DNA from: Stenomitos rutilans HA7619-LM2
GTDB lineage: Bacteria > Cyanobacteriota > Cyanobacteriia > Leptolyngbyales > Leptolyngbyaceae
Assembly: GCA_019358945.1 (NCBI GenBank)
Contig: JAHHIE010000033.1
Coordinates: 1-64,000, forward strand
Reading direction: 5' to 3'
Length of the DNA stretch: 64,000 nt
Under the pieces are notes generated by a model that made no database searches, was not told the DNA's origin, and worked only from the letters and a program-made list of their open reading frames with translations. Positions 7,700-16,844 of this stretch are shown here, in pieces. The position numbers were made by a program, and so were the translations under genes. Each line of letters opens with the position of its first letter. Within the stretch, counting starts at the first letter, position 1.

Positions 7700-8896
7700 C
7701 TATCTTTCTGGGAGAAGCACGTGTAAGAAATTTAGAACATTCAAGCCCATAATCTTTGCAATGTCTTGCTTAGAGAAGTTCTCTACTAATAAGGCGTTGG
7801 TTACTTGAACCATAGCAGCAGCGTCAAACGGAAGCCGGACAGCGCCATCAAAATCTGAACCAAGAGCAACATAATCAACACCAACTAAAGCTGTTACATA
7901 ACGGATGGAACGAGCGATCGCAATTGCATCGTTGCCACAGGTTGCTGTTTTCCAAAACCCAACGCCAATAAGCCCATGATGTTGAGCGATTTGCCGTATT
8001 TGGCGATCGCTTAGCTTCCTAGCATTATTACAGGTTCCTCGTACACCTGTATGAGAAACCAAGATGGGATTGTTGGTAAAATCCAGCACTTCATCGATCG
8101 TTTGAGCAGACGCATGAGCCAGATCGATTATCATATGATGGCTTTCCATCTGTCGTAGGACTTCTCGCCCAAGTGGGGTTAATCCGCCCTTCTTGAGTCC
8201 GTGGGCAGAGCCACTCACATCATTATCAAAGAAATGAGCTAAGCCAATTAATCGAAAGCCTGCCTGGTAAAAACGATCGACATTCTCCAGCTCTCCTTCT
8301 AGGGCGTGTGCGCCTTCTAATCCCAGTAAACCTGCTGTAATTTGTGGGTTTTGCTGTCTTGTAACAAAATAATCGCTTAGATCTTGCTTTGATGTGATGA
8401 GTTTGAACTTTCCGTGTGTCTTCGATTCAAGTGCGTTCAGTCGTTTAGCTTGATACAAAGCGCGTTCTGCAAGGCTAAACAAGGCTGGAATGCTCCAACG
8501 TTGAAGAATGGCAAGTTTCGTAATGTCATCACTACGATCGTCGTTATTTTCTAACAGTAATGGAGCCGGAACTTTGGTTACAACTGTAAAAAACTGTAAG
8601 GCTATATGACCTTGGATAAGCCGTGGAATGTCAACATGACCATAGTGGGTCAACTTAGTTAAAGCGCCTCCCCACAAAAGCGAATCTGCGTGTAAATCAA
8701 CGATCGCTAAAGTTTTATGTAAGGTTTGAGCGGCTTCTGAAATGGGCTGCTTCCCGCTACTATCAATCAGGTTGAAGCGCTTTGCGACAAAAGAAGGACC
8801 GAAGGAGAAAACAACAATAGCCAACACAACCGCTATCGCCAATGTGCTGATGACTCCGAAGAAGATAATGTTTCTGACGCGCCTTTTCCGGTTCAC
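7700..8896 (-). CDS. Membrane-anchored dipeptidase (peptidase family M19)
   Basis: 398 residues starting at GTG 8896. An N-terminal transmembrane helix (about 9-33) anchors an outward-facing M19 domain. The binuclear zinc site is visible: DLHADS (H69, D71), GLEGAHAL (bridging Glu), DLAHAS and VSHTGVRG (His ligands), and GSDFDGA (Asp). M19 enzymes (renal dipeptidase family) hydrolyse dipeptides, including those with a C-terminal D-amino acid. A role in wall-peptide recycling is plausible, given the VanY-type carboxypeptidase just upstream on the same strand. Repeat-like TAACAACTAATAACTAACAA lies between the two. Confidence 0.88.
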   Translation of the reverse strand: MNRKRRVRNIIFFGVISTLAIAVVLAIVVFSFGPSFVAKRFNLIDSSGKQPISEAAQTLHKTLAIVDLHADSLLWGGALTKLTHYGHVDIPRLIQGHIALQFFTVVTKVPAPLLLENNDDRSDDITKLAILQRWSIPALFSLAERALYQAKRLNALESKTHGKFKLITSKQDLSDYFVTRQQNPQITAGLLGLEGAHALEGELENVDRFYQAGFRLIGLAHFFDNDVSGSAHGLKKGGLTPLGREVLRQMESHHMIIDLAHASAQTIDEVLDFTNNPILVSHTGVRGTCNNARKLSDRQIRQIAQHHGLIGVGFWKTATCGNDAIAIARSIRYVTALVGVDYVALGSDFDGAVRLPFDAAAMVQVTNALLVENFSKQDIAKIMGLNVLNFLHVLLPER

Positions 8897-8964
8897 GGGG
8901 GCTTACCAGTAACTTTGGAAGGATAACAGCCAACCACTAACAACTAATAACTAACAACCAACAA

Positions 8965-9846
8965 CTACTTCTGTCCTCGCGCTTTGTAAAACGTCTTCAG
9001 GCTTTGGATATCGCCTACGTAGCGCCAGTGCCAGGGTTCGTAGCTCACGCCCTGACGGTTGTTCTTAGGAAAAGAAAGTTCAAAGCTGTAGCGGTTGGCG
9101 TTTGCTTTGAGCCAGCGATAGGCAGCAGTTTTATCAAAATCGGGGTTCAGGTTGAGGGCGGGGGTGTTGCCATCGCCGATATCGACGGCATAGCCTGTGT
9201 GGTGTTCGCTGTAGCCAGGAGGGGCACTGACCTTGGCGCGTTCAGCCGCATCCTGGTTGCGATCGGCCTTCACATCAAAGTATAGGTATTGCTGATCAGC
9301 AAGAGAGCGAAAGCCTGAGATGGGCACTAGACTGACCCCTTCACGCTGAGCCACCGCCGTCATCTCTCGAAAGGCCTTGGCAGCCGCTTTCCGCATTTTA
9401 ATGCTGCCATCAGGAACGATCGGAGCCAATTCTGACTGAGGTGCCTCGGTGTAGGCGAAGTGACCGAGGAGAGTATCGGCACTGGGAGAAGTCGAGGGTG
9501 CAGTGGTGGGAGTTTGTGTGGTGGGAGTCGGGCTTTCGGTTGCCAAGGTCGCGGTTTGCGATCGCTGCATCTGCAGCGCGACATAGCCACCAGTCGCCAG
9601 CGCGATCAGCCCCAGCACGGTTAAGCTTCCTGCCAGCAGTGCCACGTTTGTGCGAGGCTTGGGTGCAAGATCAGGGGTTTCGCGCAACGCGACGGGAATA
9701 TCGTCTACGGTTGGGGGAGAAACGTTTGGTGCGTCTGAAGGTTTTTCGGGTGTACCAGCGTTATCCAAGCGTTCGGCTCCTGCACTCAAGCGACGGCTAC
9801 TACTAGGAATTGTAGACTGTGTCAGATCTCCTGGGAATGTCTTCAT
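8965..9846 (-). CDS. VanY-type D-alanyl-D-alanine carboxypeptidase (M15B), membrane anchored
   Basis: 293 residues from ATG 9846; an in-frame ATG at 9948 would add 34 residues but overlaps the divergent AEC gene start, so the shorter form is preferred. A cytosolic Pro/Ser-rich stretch, a transmembrane helix (VALLAGSLTVLGLIALATGG) and a Thr/Pro-rich spacer lead to the catalytic domain. SGFRS, SEHHTGYAVDIG (His and Asp zinc ligands) and EPWHWRYVG (catalytic Glu and third zinc ligand) are all present. The enzyme would trim the terminal D-Ala of peptidoglycan stem peptides in the periplasm. Confidence 0.87.
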   Translation of the reverse strand: MKTFPGDLTQSTIPSSSRRLSAGAERLDNAGTPEKPSDAPNVSPPTVDDIPVALRETPDLAPKPRTNVALLAGSLTVLGLIALATGGYVALQMQRSQTATLATESPTPTTQTPTTAPSTSPSADTLLGHFAYTEAPQSELAPIVPDGSIKMRKAAAKAFREMTAVAQREGVSLVPISGFRSLADQQYLYFDVKADRNQDAAERAKVSAPPGYSEHHTGYAVDIGDGNTPALNLNPDFDKTAAYRWLKANANRYSFELSFPKNNRQGVSYEPWHWRYVGDIQSLKTFYKARGQK

Positions 9847-9946
9847 GGGTAAGTTCAAACGATCAGGGAACAGTTTTATTGTTTTACAGCCGTTTTGAAC
9901 GGTTGAGCCAAAAATTAAGCCACTGCACCAAAACGTTACTGCCAAC

Positions 9947-10942
9947 ATGACCCTTGCCAGTCTGCTGACGATTTATGTGCCCTTATTAGGCTGGACGGGT
10001 TGTGGATGGGTGCTGGGTCGTTTGCTGCCCAAGGCGATGCCAGCTTACCTGGGTAAGTTTTTGTTCTGGATTGGCGTGCCCATCAGCATCGTGGCCTTTC
10101 TCCGTCATGCTCATCTTTCTGCATCCTTGTGGTTAGCTCCCGTAGTCGCCTGGGCAGCGATGCTGCTAGGTATGAGCATTGCGTGGTGGCTGAGTCGGCG
10201 ATCGTCCGTCCCATTCCCTTTTGCTGCGCAGCCGCTTTCCTTGAATCAGCCAGCGAAAGGAGGCTTTCTGCTGGCATCAATGTTGGGCAACACTGGCTAT
10301 ATTGGCTACCCCGTTGCGCTGACGCTAATAGAGCCTCAGGACTTTGCCTGGACGCTGTTTTATGATTTGTTGGGGTCAACACCAGGAGCGTATGGCCTGG
10401 GTGTGGCGATCGCGGCTCATTTCAGCGGAGCAACCCACAGAAGCCGTGAAGTAAGTCAGGCAACCCGCTGGCAGACTGTGCGATGGCAGACCGTTCGGGT
10501 GATGCTGCAAAATCCGGCGCTTTGGAGCTTTGCCGTAGGTCTAATGTACTGCGATCGACCACTGCCACTACTGCTAGAGACAGGGCTACACAACTTTGCC
10601 TGGTGTGTCGTGGCCCTATTTCTGATTTTGATTGGAATGCGCCTCAGCCAGCTAACGTCCCTCAAACGCCTTAAGCCTGCTATTGCTAGCATTGGCATTA
10701 AAATGCTATTTGTCCCACTGCTGATAGGGTTAGGACTGTGGGCGGCAGGTGTTACAGGCCCCATCTTTAAAGCCTTACTGCTGCAAATGGCGATGCCACC
10801 TGCGTTTGCCACGCTTGTGATTGCAGAAGCCTATAATCTTGATCAGGAATTAACGGTGACAACGCTCGTTCTGGGCTGTTTGGCACTTGTCTTGCTGTTG
10901 CCTGTTTGGCTCTGGTTAAGCCATGTGCTGGGGGTTACCTAA
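9947..10942 (+). CDS. AEC family permease (auxin efflux carrier-like)
   Basis: 331 residues with about ten hydrophobic helices. LLASMLGNTGYIGYPVAL (about residue 106) and the mirrored PALWSFAVGL / LFLILIGMRLSQL segments are typical of the AEC family (PF03547), whose bacterial members export or import small organic acids. A paralogue lies at 47545-48576, sharing IGNTGFVGLGL-type and GMRLSQL motifs. The stop codon overlaps that of the convergent GspE-N protein gene by four bases. Substrate unknown. Confidence 0.82.
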   Translation: MTLASLLTIYVPLLGWTGCGWVLGRLLPKAMPAYLGKFLFWIGVPISIVAFLRHAHLSASLWLAPVVAWAAMLLGMSIAWWLSRRSSVPFPFAAQPLSLNQPAKGGFLLASMLGNTGYIGYPVALTLIEPQDFAWTLFYDLLGSTPGAYGLGVAIAAHFSGATHRSREVSQATRWQTVRWQTVRVMLQNPALWSFAVGLMYCDRPLPLLLETGLHNFAWCVVALFLILIGMRLSQLTSLKRLKPAIASIGIKMLFVPLLIGLGLWAAGVTGPIFKALLLQMAMPPAFATLVIAEAYNLDQELTVTTLVLGCLALVLLLPVWLWLSHVLGVT

Positions 10943-11379
10943 CCAACCCAACTAATACCATCGTCAGGTTTGCTAGTCGAAGGAAGTGGCTTGGCAATGG
11001 GCGCTTCTCGGCGCACTAGCTGTTTACTGGCTTCAGGCTCAGCGGCTTTGGCGCTCAGAGAATCGCGAGAAGGAGTTGAGCCGTTGCCATTAGAACGCGG
11101 ATGGGCGGCGATCGATCGCCCGTTCGATTGCTTTGCGGCCTGTTGTTCAGGCATAACCACCTTGTGCATCAAATACTCGATCGTCTGCTGCTTGACCCAC
11201 CCACGTGCTGCTAAAATCTCACCAAAGCGCATACCTGTGAGCTTTTGGTCATTCAACGCAACATCAATTTGGGCCGTTGTCAATAATCCGGCCTCAACCA
11301 AATAACCGCCTAAACGCTTCTTGGGATGTGCAGCATCAGCGGCTGTGGACATCGGTCGGCGATCGCTCATATCTCGCAT
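10939..11379 (-). CDS. Small protein with GspE/PilB N-terminal-type (MshEN-like) domain
   Basis: 146 residues from ATG 11379, chosen because CGAGG lies at a good distance upstream. After a basic N-terminus, residues about 20-75 (LGGYLVEAGLLTTAQIDVAL, then MRFGEILAARGWVKQQTIEYL) match the repeat seen at the N-terminus of type II secretion and pilus ATPases; some such domains bind c-di-GMP. The rest is Ser/Asn/Pro-rich and probably disordered. No ATPase domain follows, so this is a stand-alone adaptor or sensor. A link to type IV pili or c-di-GMP signalling is inference only. Confidence 0.65.
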   Translation of the reverse strand: MRDMSDRRPMSTAADAAHPKKRLGGYLVEAGLLTTAQIDVALNDQKLTGMRFGEILAARGWVKQQTIEYLMHKVVMPEQQAAKQSNGRSIAAHPRSNGNGSTPSRDSLSAKAAEPEASKQLVRREAPIAKPLPSTSKPDDGISWVG

Positions 11380-12016
11380 TGCAAACCTCGAAAAAACTGA
11401 AAGGTGAAAGGCCCTCAATAGGTTGAAACGATCCCTGCAAGTCGCTCAATTACTTCACAAACCACTTCTTCACAAACTACTTACAGACGTAGCTCTGCAC
11501 TCAGACTTTTTCAGTATATCAATAGAATTACTGAAACTTCATATGGGGAGTGTTCCTAGCTCGACTCCCTGGGTATCGGTACGGAAAGTGCGTTAAGGTA
11601 CAACGCTGCCAGAGCGAACCAAAGCCCTTTATAGCTGATTTACAGCGATCGACGTGATGGCTAAAGCAGCACGCAACTCTACAACACCTTAATAACTTCT
11701 TAATCTTTGCTCTAGCGCTAGATAGGGATTAACCGCAAGATGTCAGCGCTAACAAGGCAAGCTTAAAGGGCAGCGAAGTAAAATCCCATGAAACGGATGT
11801 TGTCTTAAAGCGGTCAACGGTCAACGGTCAGCGGTTAGCCTATCTCACCTGTGCAGTTTCATTGCGTCCGGTTGCTGAGAACTTTAGCAACGCTGATCGA
11901 TGCCTGGTTGGCCGCCTTTGCGTAAGTCCTATAAAGCCATCTTCGTTTGGATTTACCACACCTGATATCTTGCACCCGTTTCAATTAGACTATGGCTTAC
12001 TTGAGCGGGAGCCGCT
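11380..12016. other. Long spacer; one lone MITE-type terminus, one short repeat
   Basis: No open frame of interest in about 640 bp. It contains GGTCAACGGTCAACGGTCAG-type simple repeats near 11812-11838 and, at 11919-11931, TGCGTAAGTCCTA, identical to the right terminus of the MITE-like element at 48647-48758. A 7-bp stem GTTGCT...AGCAAC lies near 11871. AT-rich stretches around 11510-11550 could hold the promoter of the GspE-N gene. Confidence 0.5.
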
Positions 12017-12544
12017 TTAAGAAGTAACGCTGGTAGACGGTTGGGCTGTTATCAGATCGGCTGGCTTCATTCGCTCATAGTGCTCAAACGGTTGATGAAT
12101 CCACGGATTATCTGGCAAGTAGTCTACGTAATAATCTGGAGCAACCACAGAGCAGTCTTTGTACCAGAGCACCGCTGTTCGCACTTCTTCAACGTAGAAA
12201 CCATAGCGGCGATCGAGCCACACCAGCGTTTTCTTTAGCGTTACGCCCGAATCCACCAGGTCGTCCACCAGCAGAACGTGACTGCCCAGATTGGCGGTTG
12301 TCATAGAGAGATCCCGCGAAATGGTGATCGAACCGCGCACCTGACCACCAGCACCCCCGTAGGACGAGGTTGCCAAAATTGCCAGTGGCAAATCAAAAAT
12401 GCGTGCCAGAATGTCACCAACCCTCAAGCCACCTTTCGCTAAGCAGATAATCTGGTTAAATTCCCACTCGGACTGATGCACCTTGGCGGCAAGCTGTTCG
12501 ATTTTTTGATGATATTCTGACCAGGAGACGTATAGATCTGACAT
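12017..12544 (-). CDS. Phosphoribosyltransferase family protein
   Basis: 175 residues from ATG 12544; longer frames extend into the divergent symporter gene and are unlikely. The PRPP-binding loop VLLVDDLVDSGVTL is at about residues 92-105, preceded by ICLAKGGLRVGDILAR, as in xanthine/hypoxanthine phosphoribosyltransferases. The C-terminus has DYLPDNPWIHQPFEHYERM, with the W...PFE aromatic region found in xanthine phosphoribosyltransferases. A purine-salvage role is likely, but the base cannot be assigned. Confidence 0.8.
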   Translation of the reverse strand: MSDLYVSWSEYHQKIEQLAAKVHQSEWEFNQIICLAKGGLRVGDILARIFDLPLAILATSSYGGAGGQVRGSITISRDLSMTTANLGSHVLLVDDLVDSGVTLKKTLVWLDRRYGFYVEEVRTAVLWYKDCSVVAPDYYVDYLPDNPWIHQPFEHYERMKPADLITAQPSTSVTS

Positions 12545-12622
12545 GACGGCATGATGAGGAATTTGTGCGCCCAAAACTGAGAAAGATAATACAACTGTTA
12601 GCGAAATTTCTTGTATCTCGCC

Positions 12623-14065
12623 ATGCATAATCCTACTGCGCCCACTCCGTCTGAATCGGCAAAACTCAGCCTCAGCACCAAGTTAGCCTACGGCGCGGGT
12701 GATTTAGGTCCTGCAATTACGGCAAATATTCTAATCTTCTATCTATCGCCATTCCTTACGGATGTTGCCCGACTTGATCCTGGACTGGCTGGGCAAACGC
12801 AGCTGATTGGCAAAGTTTGGGATGCCATCAACGACCCAATCGTCGGTGTGATGAGTGACAAAACAAAATCTCGCTGGGGCCGACGGTATCCCTGGATTGT
12901 TTTAGGAGCCGTTCCCTTTGGGATCTTCTTTTTCCTCCAGTGGCTCGTACCAACCAGCAATCAGTGGGGCCTGTTCATCTATTACACCATTATTTCGATC
13001 GGGTTTAACTGGCTCTATACGGTTGTCAATCTACCATACACAGCGTTAACACCAGAACTCACTCAGGATTACGACGAGCGCACCAGCTTAAATAGCTTTC
13101 GCTTTGCGTTTTCGATCGGTGGCAGTATTTTGGCGCTGATTCTGGTTGGCATTATTGGCTCTTTGATTCCTAACAACGCTGGGCAGAAGTATCTGGCGAT
13201 CGGTGTTGTCTGTGCTGTGCTCTCGGTGCTGCCTCTTTTTTGGTGCGTCTGGGGCACAAAGGCCCACATGCAAGCAGTAGGGCTTCAAAACCCAGAAGCT
13301 GAACAACCTGTCACCATTCCCTATTTTCAACAGCTACGTATCGCCTTCAGTAATCGCCCGTTTTTATTCGTTGTTGGCATTTATCTGTGTTCCTGGCTCA
13401 GCTTTCAACTAACGGCTGCGATCATTCCCTACTTCGTTGGTAGCTGGATGCGAATGAACAGTCCTTGGGCGGTACCGTCAGTGGTGCTAGCCGTACAGCT
13501 CACAGCGATGGCAATGTTGCCTGTTTGGAGTTTACTGAGTAAACGGTATGGCAAGCGGGGTGTCTATGGCATGGGTATGGGTGTTTGGATGATTGCTCAA
13601 GCCGGATTATTTTTTCTTCAGCCTGGACAGATGGCGCTGATGTATGTGCTAGCTGTGATGGCGGGTTTCGGTGTCTCCGTGGCCTACCTGATTCCCTGGT
13701 CTATGCTGCCAGATGTGATTGAACTAGACGAACTGCAAACTGGGCAGCGACGAGAAGGTGTGTTCTACAGTTTCTTAACGTTTTTACAGAAGGTGTGTTT
13801 AGGGGTTGCGATCGCGATCGTGCTCCAGAGTTTAGGTTGGGCAGGGTATATCAAACCGACCGATGCAGTACCATTACCGACCCAGCCAGATAGCGTTTTG
13901 CTGGCAATTCGCTTAGCCATTGGGCCTGCTCCCCTTGTTGCCTTAATCGTTGGTCTTGTGCTTGCTTACTTCTACCCCATTACGCGCGAAGTCCACGCTG
14001 AGATTTTGCTGAGGCTGCAAGAACGCAAGCGCAATCAAGCACAAGACGATGGTGATCTACTCTGA
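12623..14065 (+). CDS. GPH-family sugar:cation symporter-like MFS transporter
   Basis: 480 residues from ATG 12623 with twelve hydrophobic helices. LAYGAGDLGPAI at the start, then KVWDAINDPIVGVMSDKT and RWGRRYPWI, are the signature of the MelB/GPH (glycoside-pentoside-hexuronide) family. GMGVWMIAQ and AYLIPWSMLPDVIELDE in the second half fit as well. These proteins move sugars or related solutes with Na+ or H+. The gene diverges from the phosphoribosyltransferase gene with a short shared spacer, and its 3' end overlaps the convergent lipid kinase gene by nine bases. Confidence 0.85.
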   Translation: MHNPTAPTPSESAKLSLSTKLAYGAGDLGPAITANILIFYLSPFLTDVARLDPGLAGQTQLIGKVWDAINDPIVGVMSDKTKSRWGRRYPWIVLGAVPFGIFFFLQWLVPTSNQWGLFIYYTIISIGFNWLYTVVNLPYTALTPELTQDYDERTSLNSFRFAFSIGGSILALILVGIIGSLIPNNAGQKYLAIGVVCAVLSVLPLFWCVWGTKAHMQAVGLQNPEAEQPVTIPYFQQLRIAFSNRPFLFVVGIYLCSWLSFQLTAAIIPYFVGSWMRMNSPWAVPSVVLAVQLTAMAMLPVWSLLSKRYGKRGVYGMGMGVWMIAQAGLFFLQPGQMALMYVLAVMAGFGVSVAYLIPWSMLPDVIELDELQTGQRREGVFYSFLTFLQKVCLGVAIAIVLQSLGWAGYIKPTDAVPLPTQPDSVLLAIRLAIGPAPLVALIVGLVLAYFYPITREVHAEILLRLQERKRNQAQDDGDLL

Positions 14066-15058
14066 TTCACGATCGCTAAAGCCATCTTCGCCATCCGCCG
14101 TATCTTTCATTTCAACGACCAAATTTGGCAGGCCGTCTAGCTTTTCGACGGGCACATCTTCTTCCGTCAGTGGCATAAAGAGCGTGAGTCCACTAGGCAC
14201 GCATTCCACATCGATCGGCGTTGTGCCGATGAGTTCGCCATCCAACACCACTTTTTGTTCTGGTTCTGTCGTAATTTTGACTCGTCTGGCGCGGAGGTAG
14301 CCAATGTCATCACGCTCGACGGCATCCCCACTGAGAGCAGTTTGCAAGAGATGGTAAGTCGCCGCGATCGCCCCTGCTTTATTTGCTGGAGACACCAGCG
14401 TAATGTCTAGCAGCCCATCATCGACGACGACACCCGATGGCCCCTGTGCCAGTACAGAGGTTGCAGGAGCGGCGTTGGCTACGGTGATGGCGGCTGCCGA
14501 GACTTTAACAATTTTGTCCTCAGTTTCGATTTCGGCATCAAAGGTTTTCATTTGCCGCAATGCTTGAAACCCCGCCAGGACGTAGGCAAACATACCAAAG
14601 CGATTTTTGGCTTCGCGATCAGCTAACTCAACAGCCTCTGCCTCAAACCCAATACCTGCGAGCAAGACCATTGGATAGCCATTGCAGTAAGCCGCATCTA
14701 CCGTTTTGGTTGCGCCACCGAGAATCGTGCGACAGGCGGCCTCGATCGTATCGGGAATACCCAGCGCGTTGGCAAAAGCATTCGCCGTTCCCCGCGAAAT
14801 AATGCCGAGGGGAATCGATGTACCAACCAACGCCGCCGCGGTCGCTGAGAGCGTGCCATCACCACCGGAGGCAATAATGGCATCCACACCACGTTCAACA
14901 GCCGCCAGTGCCAACGCATCGGCTCCCAACTCCTCCGTCGTCATCTGGATATCCAGATCGATTTCAGGCTCTAATAAAGCTTTAATCGTTGCCAGATCTT
15001 GCTCTGGATCACCCTGACCCGCAACTGGATTGAAAATCAAACAGGCAGAACGCTTCAT
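14057..15058 (-). CDS. YegS/diacylglycerol kinase-like lipid kinase
   Basis: 333 residues from ATG 15058. The N-terminus ACLIFNPVAGQGD and the ASGGDGTLSATAAAL motif (about residue 67) define the DAGK catalytic fold (PF00781). GIISRGTANAFANALGIP follows, and the C-terminal half carries DDGLLDITLVSP and VVLDGELIGTTPI. Members phosphorylate diacylglycerol, phosphatidylglycerol or other lipids at the membrane surface. The C-terminal tail after residue 300 is acidic. Convergent with the symporter gene. Confidence 0.85.
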   Translation of the reverse strand: MKRSACLIFNPVAGQGDPEQDLATIKALLEPEIDLDIQMTTEELGADALALAAVERGVDAIIASGGDGTLSATAAALVGTSIPLGIISRGTANAFANALGIPDTIEAACRTILGGATKTVDAAYCNGYPMVLLAGIGFEAEAVELADREAKNRFGMFAYVLAGFQALRQMKTFDAEIETEDKIVKVSAAAITVANAAPATSVLAQGPSGVVVDDGLLDITLVSPANKAGAIAATYHLLQTALSGDAVERDDIGYLRARRVKITTEPEQKVVLDGELIGTTPIDVECVPSGLTLFMPLTEEDVPVEKLDGLPNLVVEMKDTADGEDGFSDRESE

Positions 15059-15230
15059 AGACAATCAAATGGTAGGGTAAATTCAGACCTGTAGCTAGCT
15101 CAAAAGTCCACGTTACAGGGTGTCCATAGTGCAAACAATTATATCGATGTTCTGGACTGCTTGTGGGCTACACAATAGAAGTATGCCTCGGCAAGACAAT
15201 CATTTAATTCTTTCCGGAGAATAGCCAGCA

Positions 15231-15488
15231 ATGCCTGACCCACGGATGTATGAAAGTGACACGTTCGTTCTGCTGGAATCTGGGCGATCGGAGGTGTTTC
15301 TTAGCACTGCCCAACTGCTTGACAAACTCAAGGACGTATTATCCCAACGGCAAGATGATCTTCCTAGAGACCTCCAACGGTTCACCTCACTGCATGACCA
15401 GGCTCAATACTTGCTTGAAACCTCCTGCGAACTGGATGTCGGCCCTGGTGAATTTCTGCAATGGTACGCCGTCCGTTTGGAGAAGTAG
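15231..15488 (+). CDS. CRR7-type NDH-1 assembly/associated protein
   Basis: 85 residues. The conserved stretches MYESDTFVLLES, DDLPRDLQRF, QYLLETSCELD and FLQWYAVRLEK match the chloroplast CRR7 family (chlororespiratory reduction 7, PF12095) and its cyanobacterial homologues. In plants CRR7 is needed for assembly of the NDH complex; in cyanobacteria the homologue is presumed to act on NDH-1. No signal peptide or membrane segment is present, so it is soluble. It is monocistronic, followed by about 190 bp without a gene. Confidence 0.87.
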   Translation: MPDPRMYESDTFVLLESGRSEVFLSTAQLLDKLKDVLSQRQDDLPRDLQRFTSLHDQAQYLLETSCELDVGPGEFLQWYAVRLEK

Positions 15489-15676
15489 CCGTGTAGAATT
15501 CCAGCATTGATAAAAGGTAAGTAGTTGCGTCATTGAAGGTGCGATTGCAACTCTACAGAAAGGTCATCAGCCTAAAGTTGTCAAAAAATCATCAATGGGC
15601 TTTCAATATCTTTCAAGTCTTAAGAACAAAAGCTACTCTACCGCCTAATTCTTTACAGTTGAAGCTTTAATAAATC

Positions 15677-16516
15677 TTACGTTCTTTTCATCAAGTTAAC
15701 TATTTCGTCTTTTTTAATTTCAATCAATTTTCTAATAAAGCTCTCATAGCTTTCTTGAGGATACTCTGGATTAGAGGAGGTTTTATATTCAGTTTTTCCA
15801 AACATCCTTTTCATGTCCTCAATAGGAAACCCCAAGTCCAGTGGTGTTAAAGGAGGAATAAAAGAAACAACTTCTCTAACTGTTCTCGGTATATGGCTGT
15901 ACAATTCCTTTAATTCTTCTAGATGCTCAATGAGCTTCCGTTCATTGGTTGTCGAATACTCTGTATCAATTCTTTTGTTAATGATCTCTTGAATCTCATC
16001 ATGATTGGCTGGCTCCGAAGCTCTATTTCTTCGCACATAAATTGTATCTCTTTTAAGATTTTCCCCTGATTTCAAGGAGACAAAGGGTATATGTCTTGGG
16101 TTGTAGCTAACGATTATAATAAGAAAAAACTTATTCTCAAAATCTGAATGCTCTTCACCTTTAACATAAGCTGGAATAATGCCGATTTCTAGTTTTTTTG
16201 GAATATAGCTAGCCAGCTTTTTTTCAATATTTGTAACATCAAACCCGTCAGAACCCTCAGGTAAGCCACAAGGGGAAAATTGGTTTGGTTTATGCTCATC
16301 TACTCCGAACACAACTGCACCACCATTTTTGTTTGCCATTGCAAGAATGTGTTTTGCCATTAAATCGGACGGAAGTAAACTTCTTTTAAACTCCAAATCG
16401 TTATCTTCTACAGCTTCTCGCTGTAAAAGGTGCAGAAAGCCTTCACGAGTAGGCTCTTTTAAGAAAGAATCTAAATGTTCTCTCCATGGTCTGTCATTTA
16501 CAGTCCTGATTTCCAT
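15677..16516 (-). CDS. AlbA_2/Schlafen-type ATP-binding domain protein (accessory)
   Basis: 279 residues. Residues about 35-150 match the AlbA_2 (Schlafen) domain: DNDLEFKRS, then ILAMANKNGGAVVFGVDE, and later IYVRRNRASEPANHDEI. Such domains occur in transcription regulators, defence proteins and nucleases; the active form in Schlafen enzymes needs acidic residues, of which the E of EFKRS is a candidate. The C-terminus (about 170-279) is Lys/Glu-rich, helical and unrecognised. The gene is clearly more AT-rich than its neighbours and is the best candidate in the window for recent transfer. It sits alone beside a DUF6888/6887 pair. Confidence 0.7.
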   Translation of the reverse strand: MEIRTVNDRPWREHLDSFLKEPTREGFLHLLQREAVEDNDLEFKRSLLPSDLMAKHILAMANKNGGAVVFGVDEHKPNQFSPCGLPEGSDGFDVTNIEKKLASYIPKKLEIGIIPAYVKGEEHSDFENKFFLIIIVSYNPRHIPFVSLKSGENLKRDTIYVRRNRASEPANHDEIQEIINKRIDTEYSTTNERKLIEHLEELKELYSHIPRTVREVVSFIPPLTPLDLGFPIEDMKRMFGKTEYKTSSNPEYPQESYESFIRKLIEIKKDEIVNLMKRT

Positions 16517-16628
16517 AGATTAACTCAATACTACTTAGAAGGAATTTTACTCTTGAGTTGAGCTACCGCAGAGGTCTTAAACGTAACAATAAAATTTTGT
16601 CTGCTACACTCATTCTCAACGATCGCCC

Positions 16629-16844
16629 TCACTCTTCCTGCTGGCGCTTTTTGCGAATGTCTTCCAGAATTTGCCGCAGTTCTTCGGTTTCATCTCGTCC
16701 ATTTGCGGGAGGCATGGTTGCCAAAGGGGGGGTTGCCGTCAGCTTGTCCATCAAGGCATAAAATGCGTCTTGATCGTCTCGATGCTCAAAGACATAGGAC
16801 AGCAGTTGCGTCCGATTCATTGCTTGAAAATCAGGCTGACTCAT
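16629..16844 (-). CDS. DUF6887-like small protein
   Basis: 71 residues: MSQPDFQAMNRTQLLSYV at the start, then FEHRDDQDAFYALMDKL, a Pro-rich linker and a charged C-terminal helix (EELRQILEDIRKKRQQEE). This matches, from memory, the small cyanobacterial family DUF6887, typically encoded right after a DUF6888 gene. Its ATG overlaps the stop of that gene as ATGA, which indicates translational coupling. The pair is toxin-antitoxin-like in layout; function has not been shown. Confidence 0.7.
   Translation of the reverse strand: MSQPDFQAMNRTQLLSYVFEHRDDQDAFYALMDKLTATPPLATMPPANGRDETEELRQILEDIRKKRQQEE

Noticed and set aside
7538-7726. 62-codon plus-strand frame between the M41-like and dipeptidase genes
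   Set aside because: No ribosome-binding site or known motif, and it overlaps the dipeptidase 3' end.
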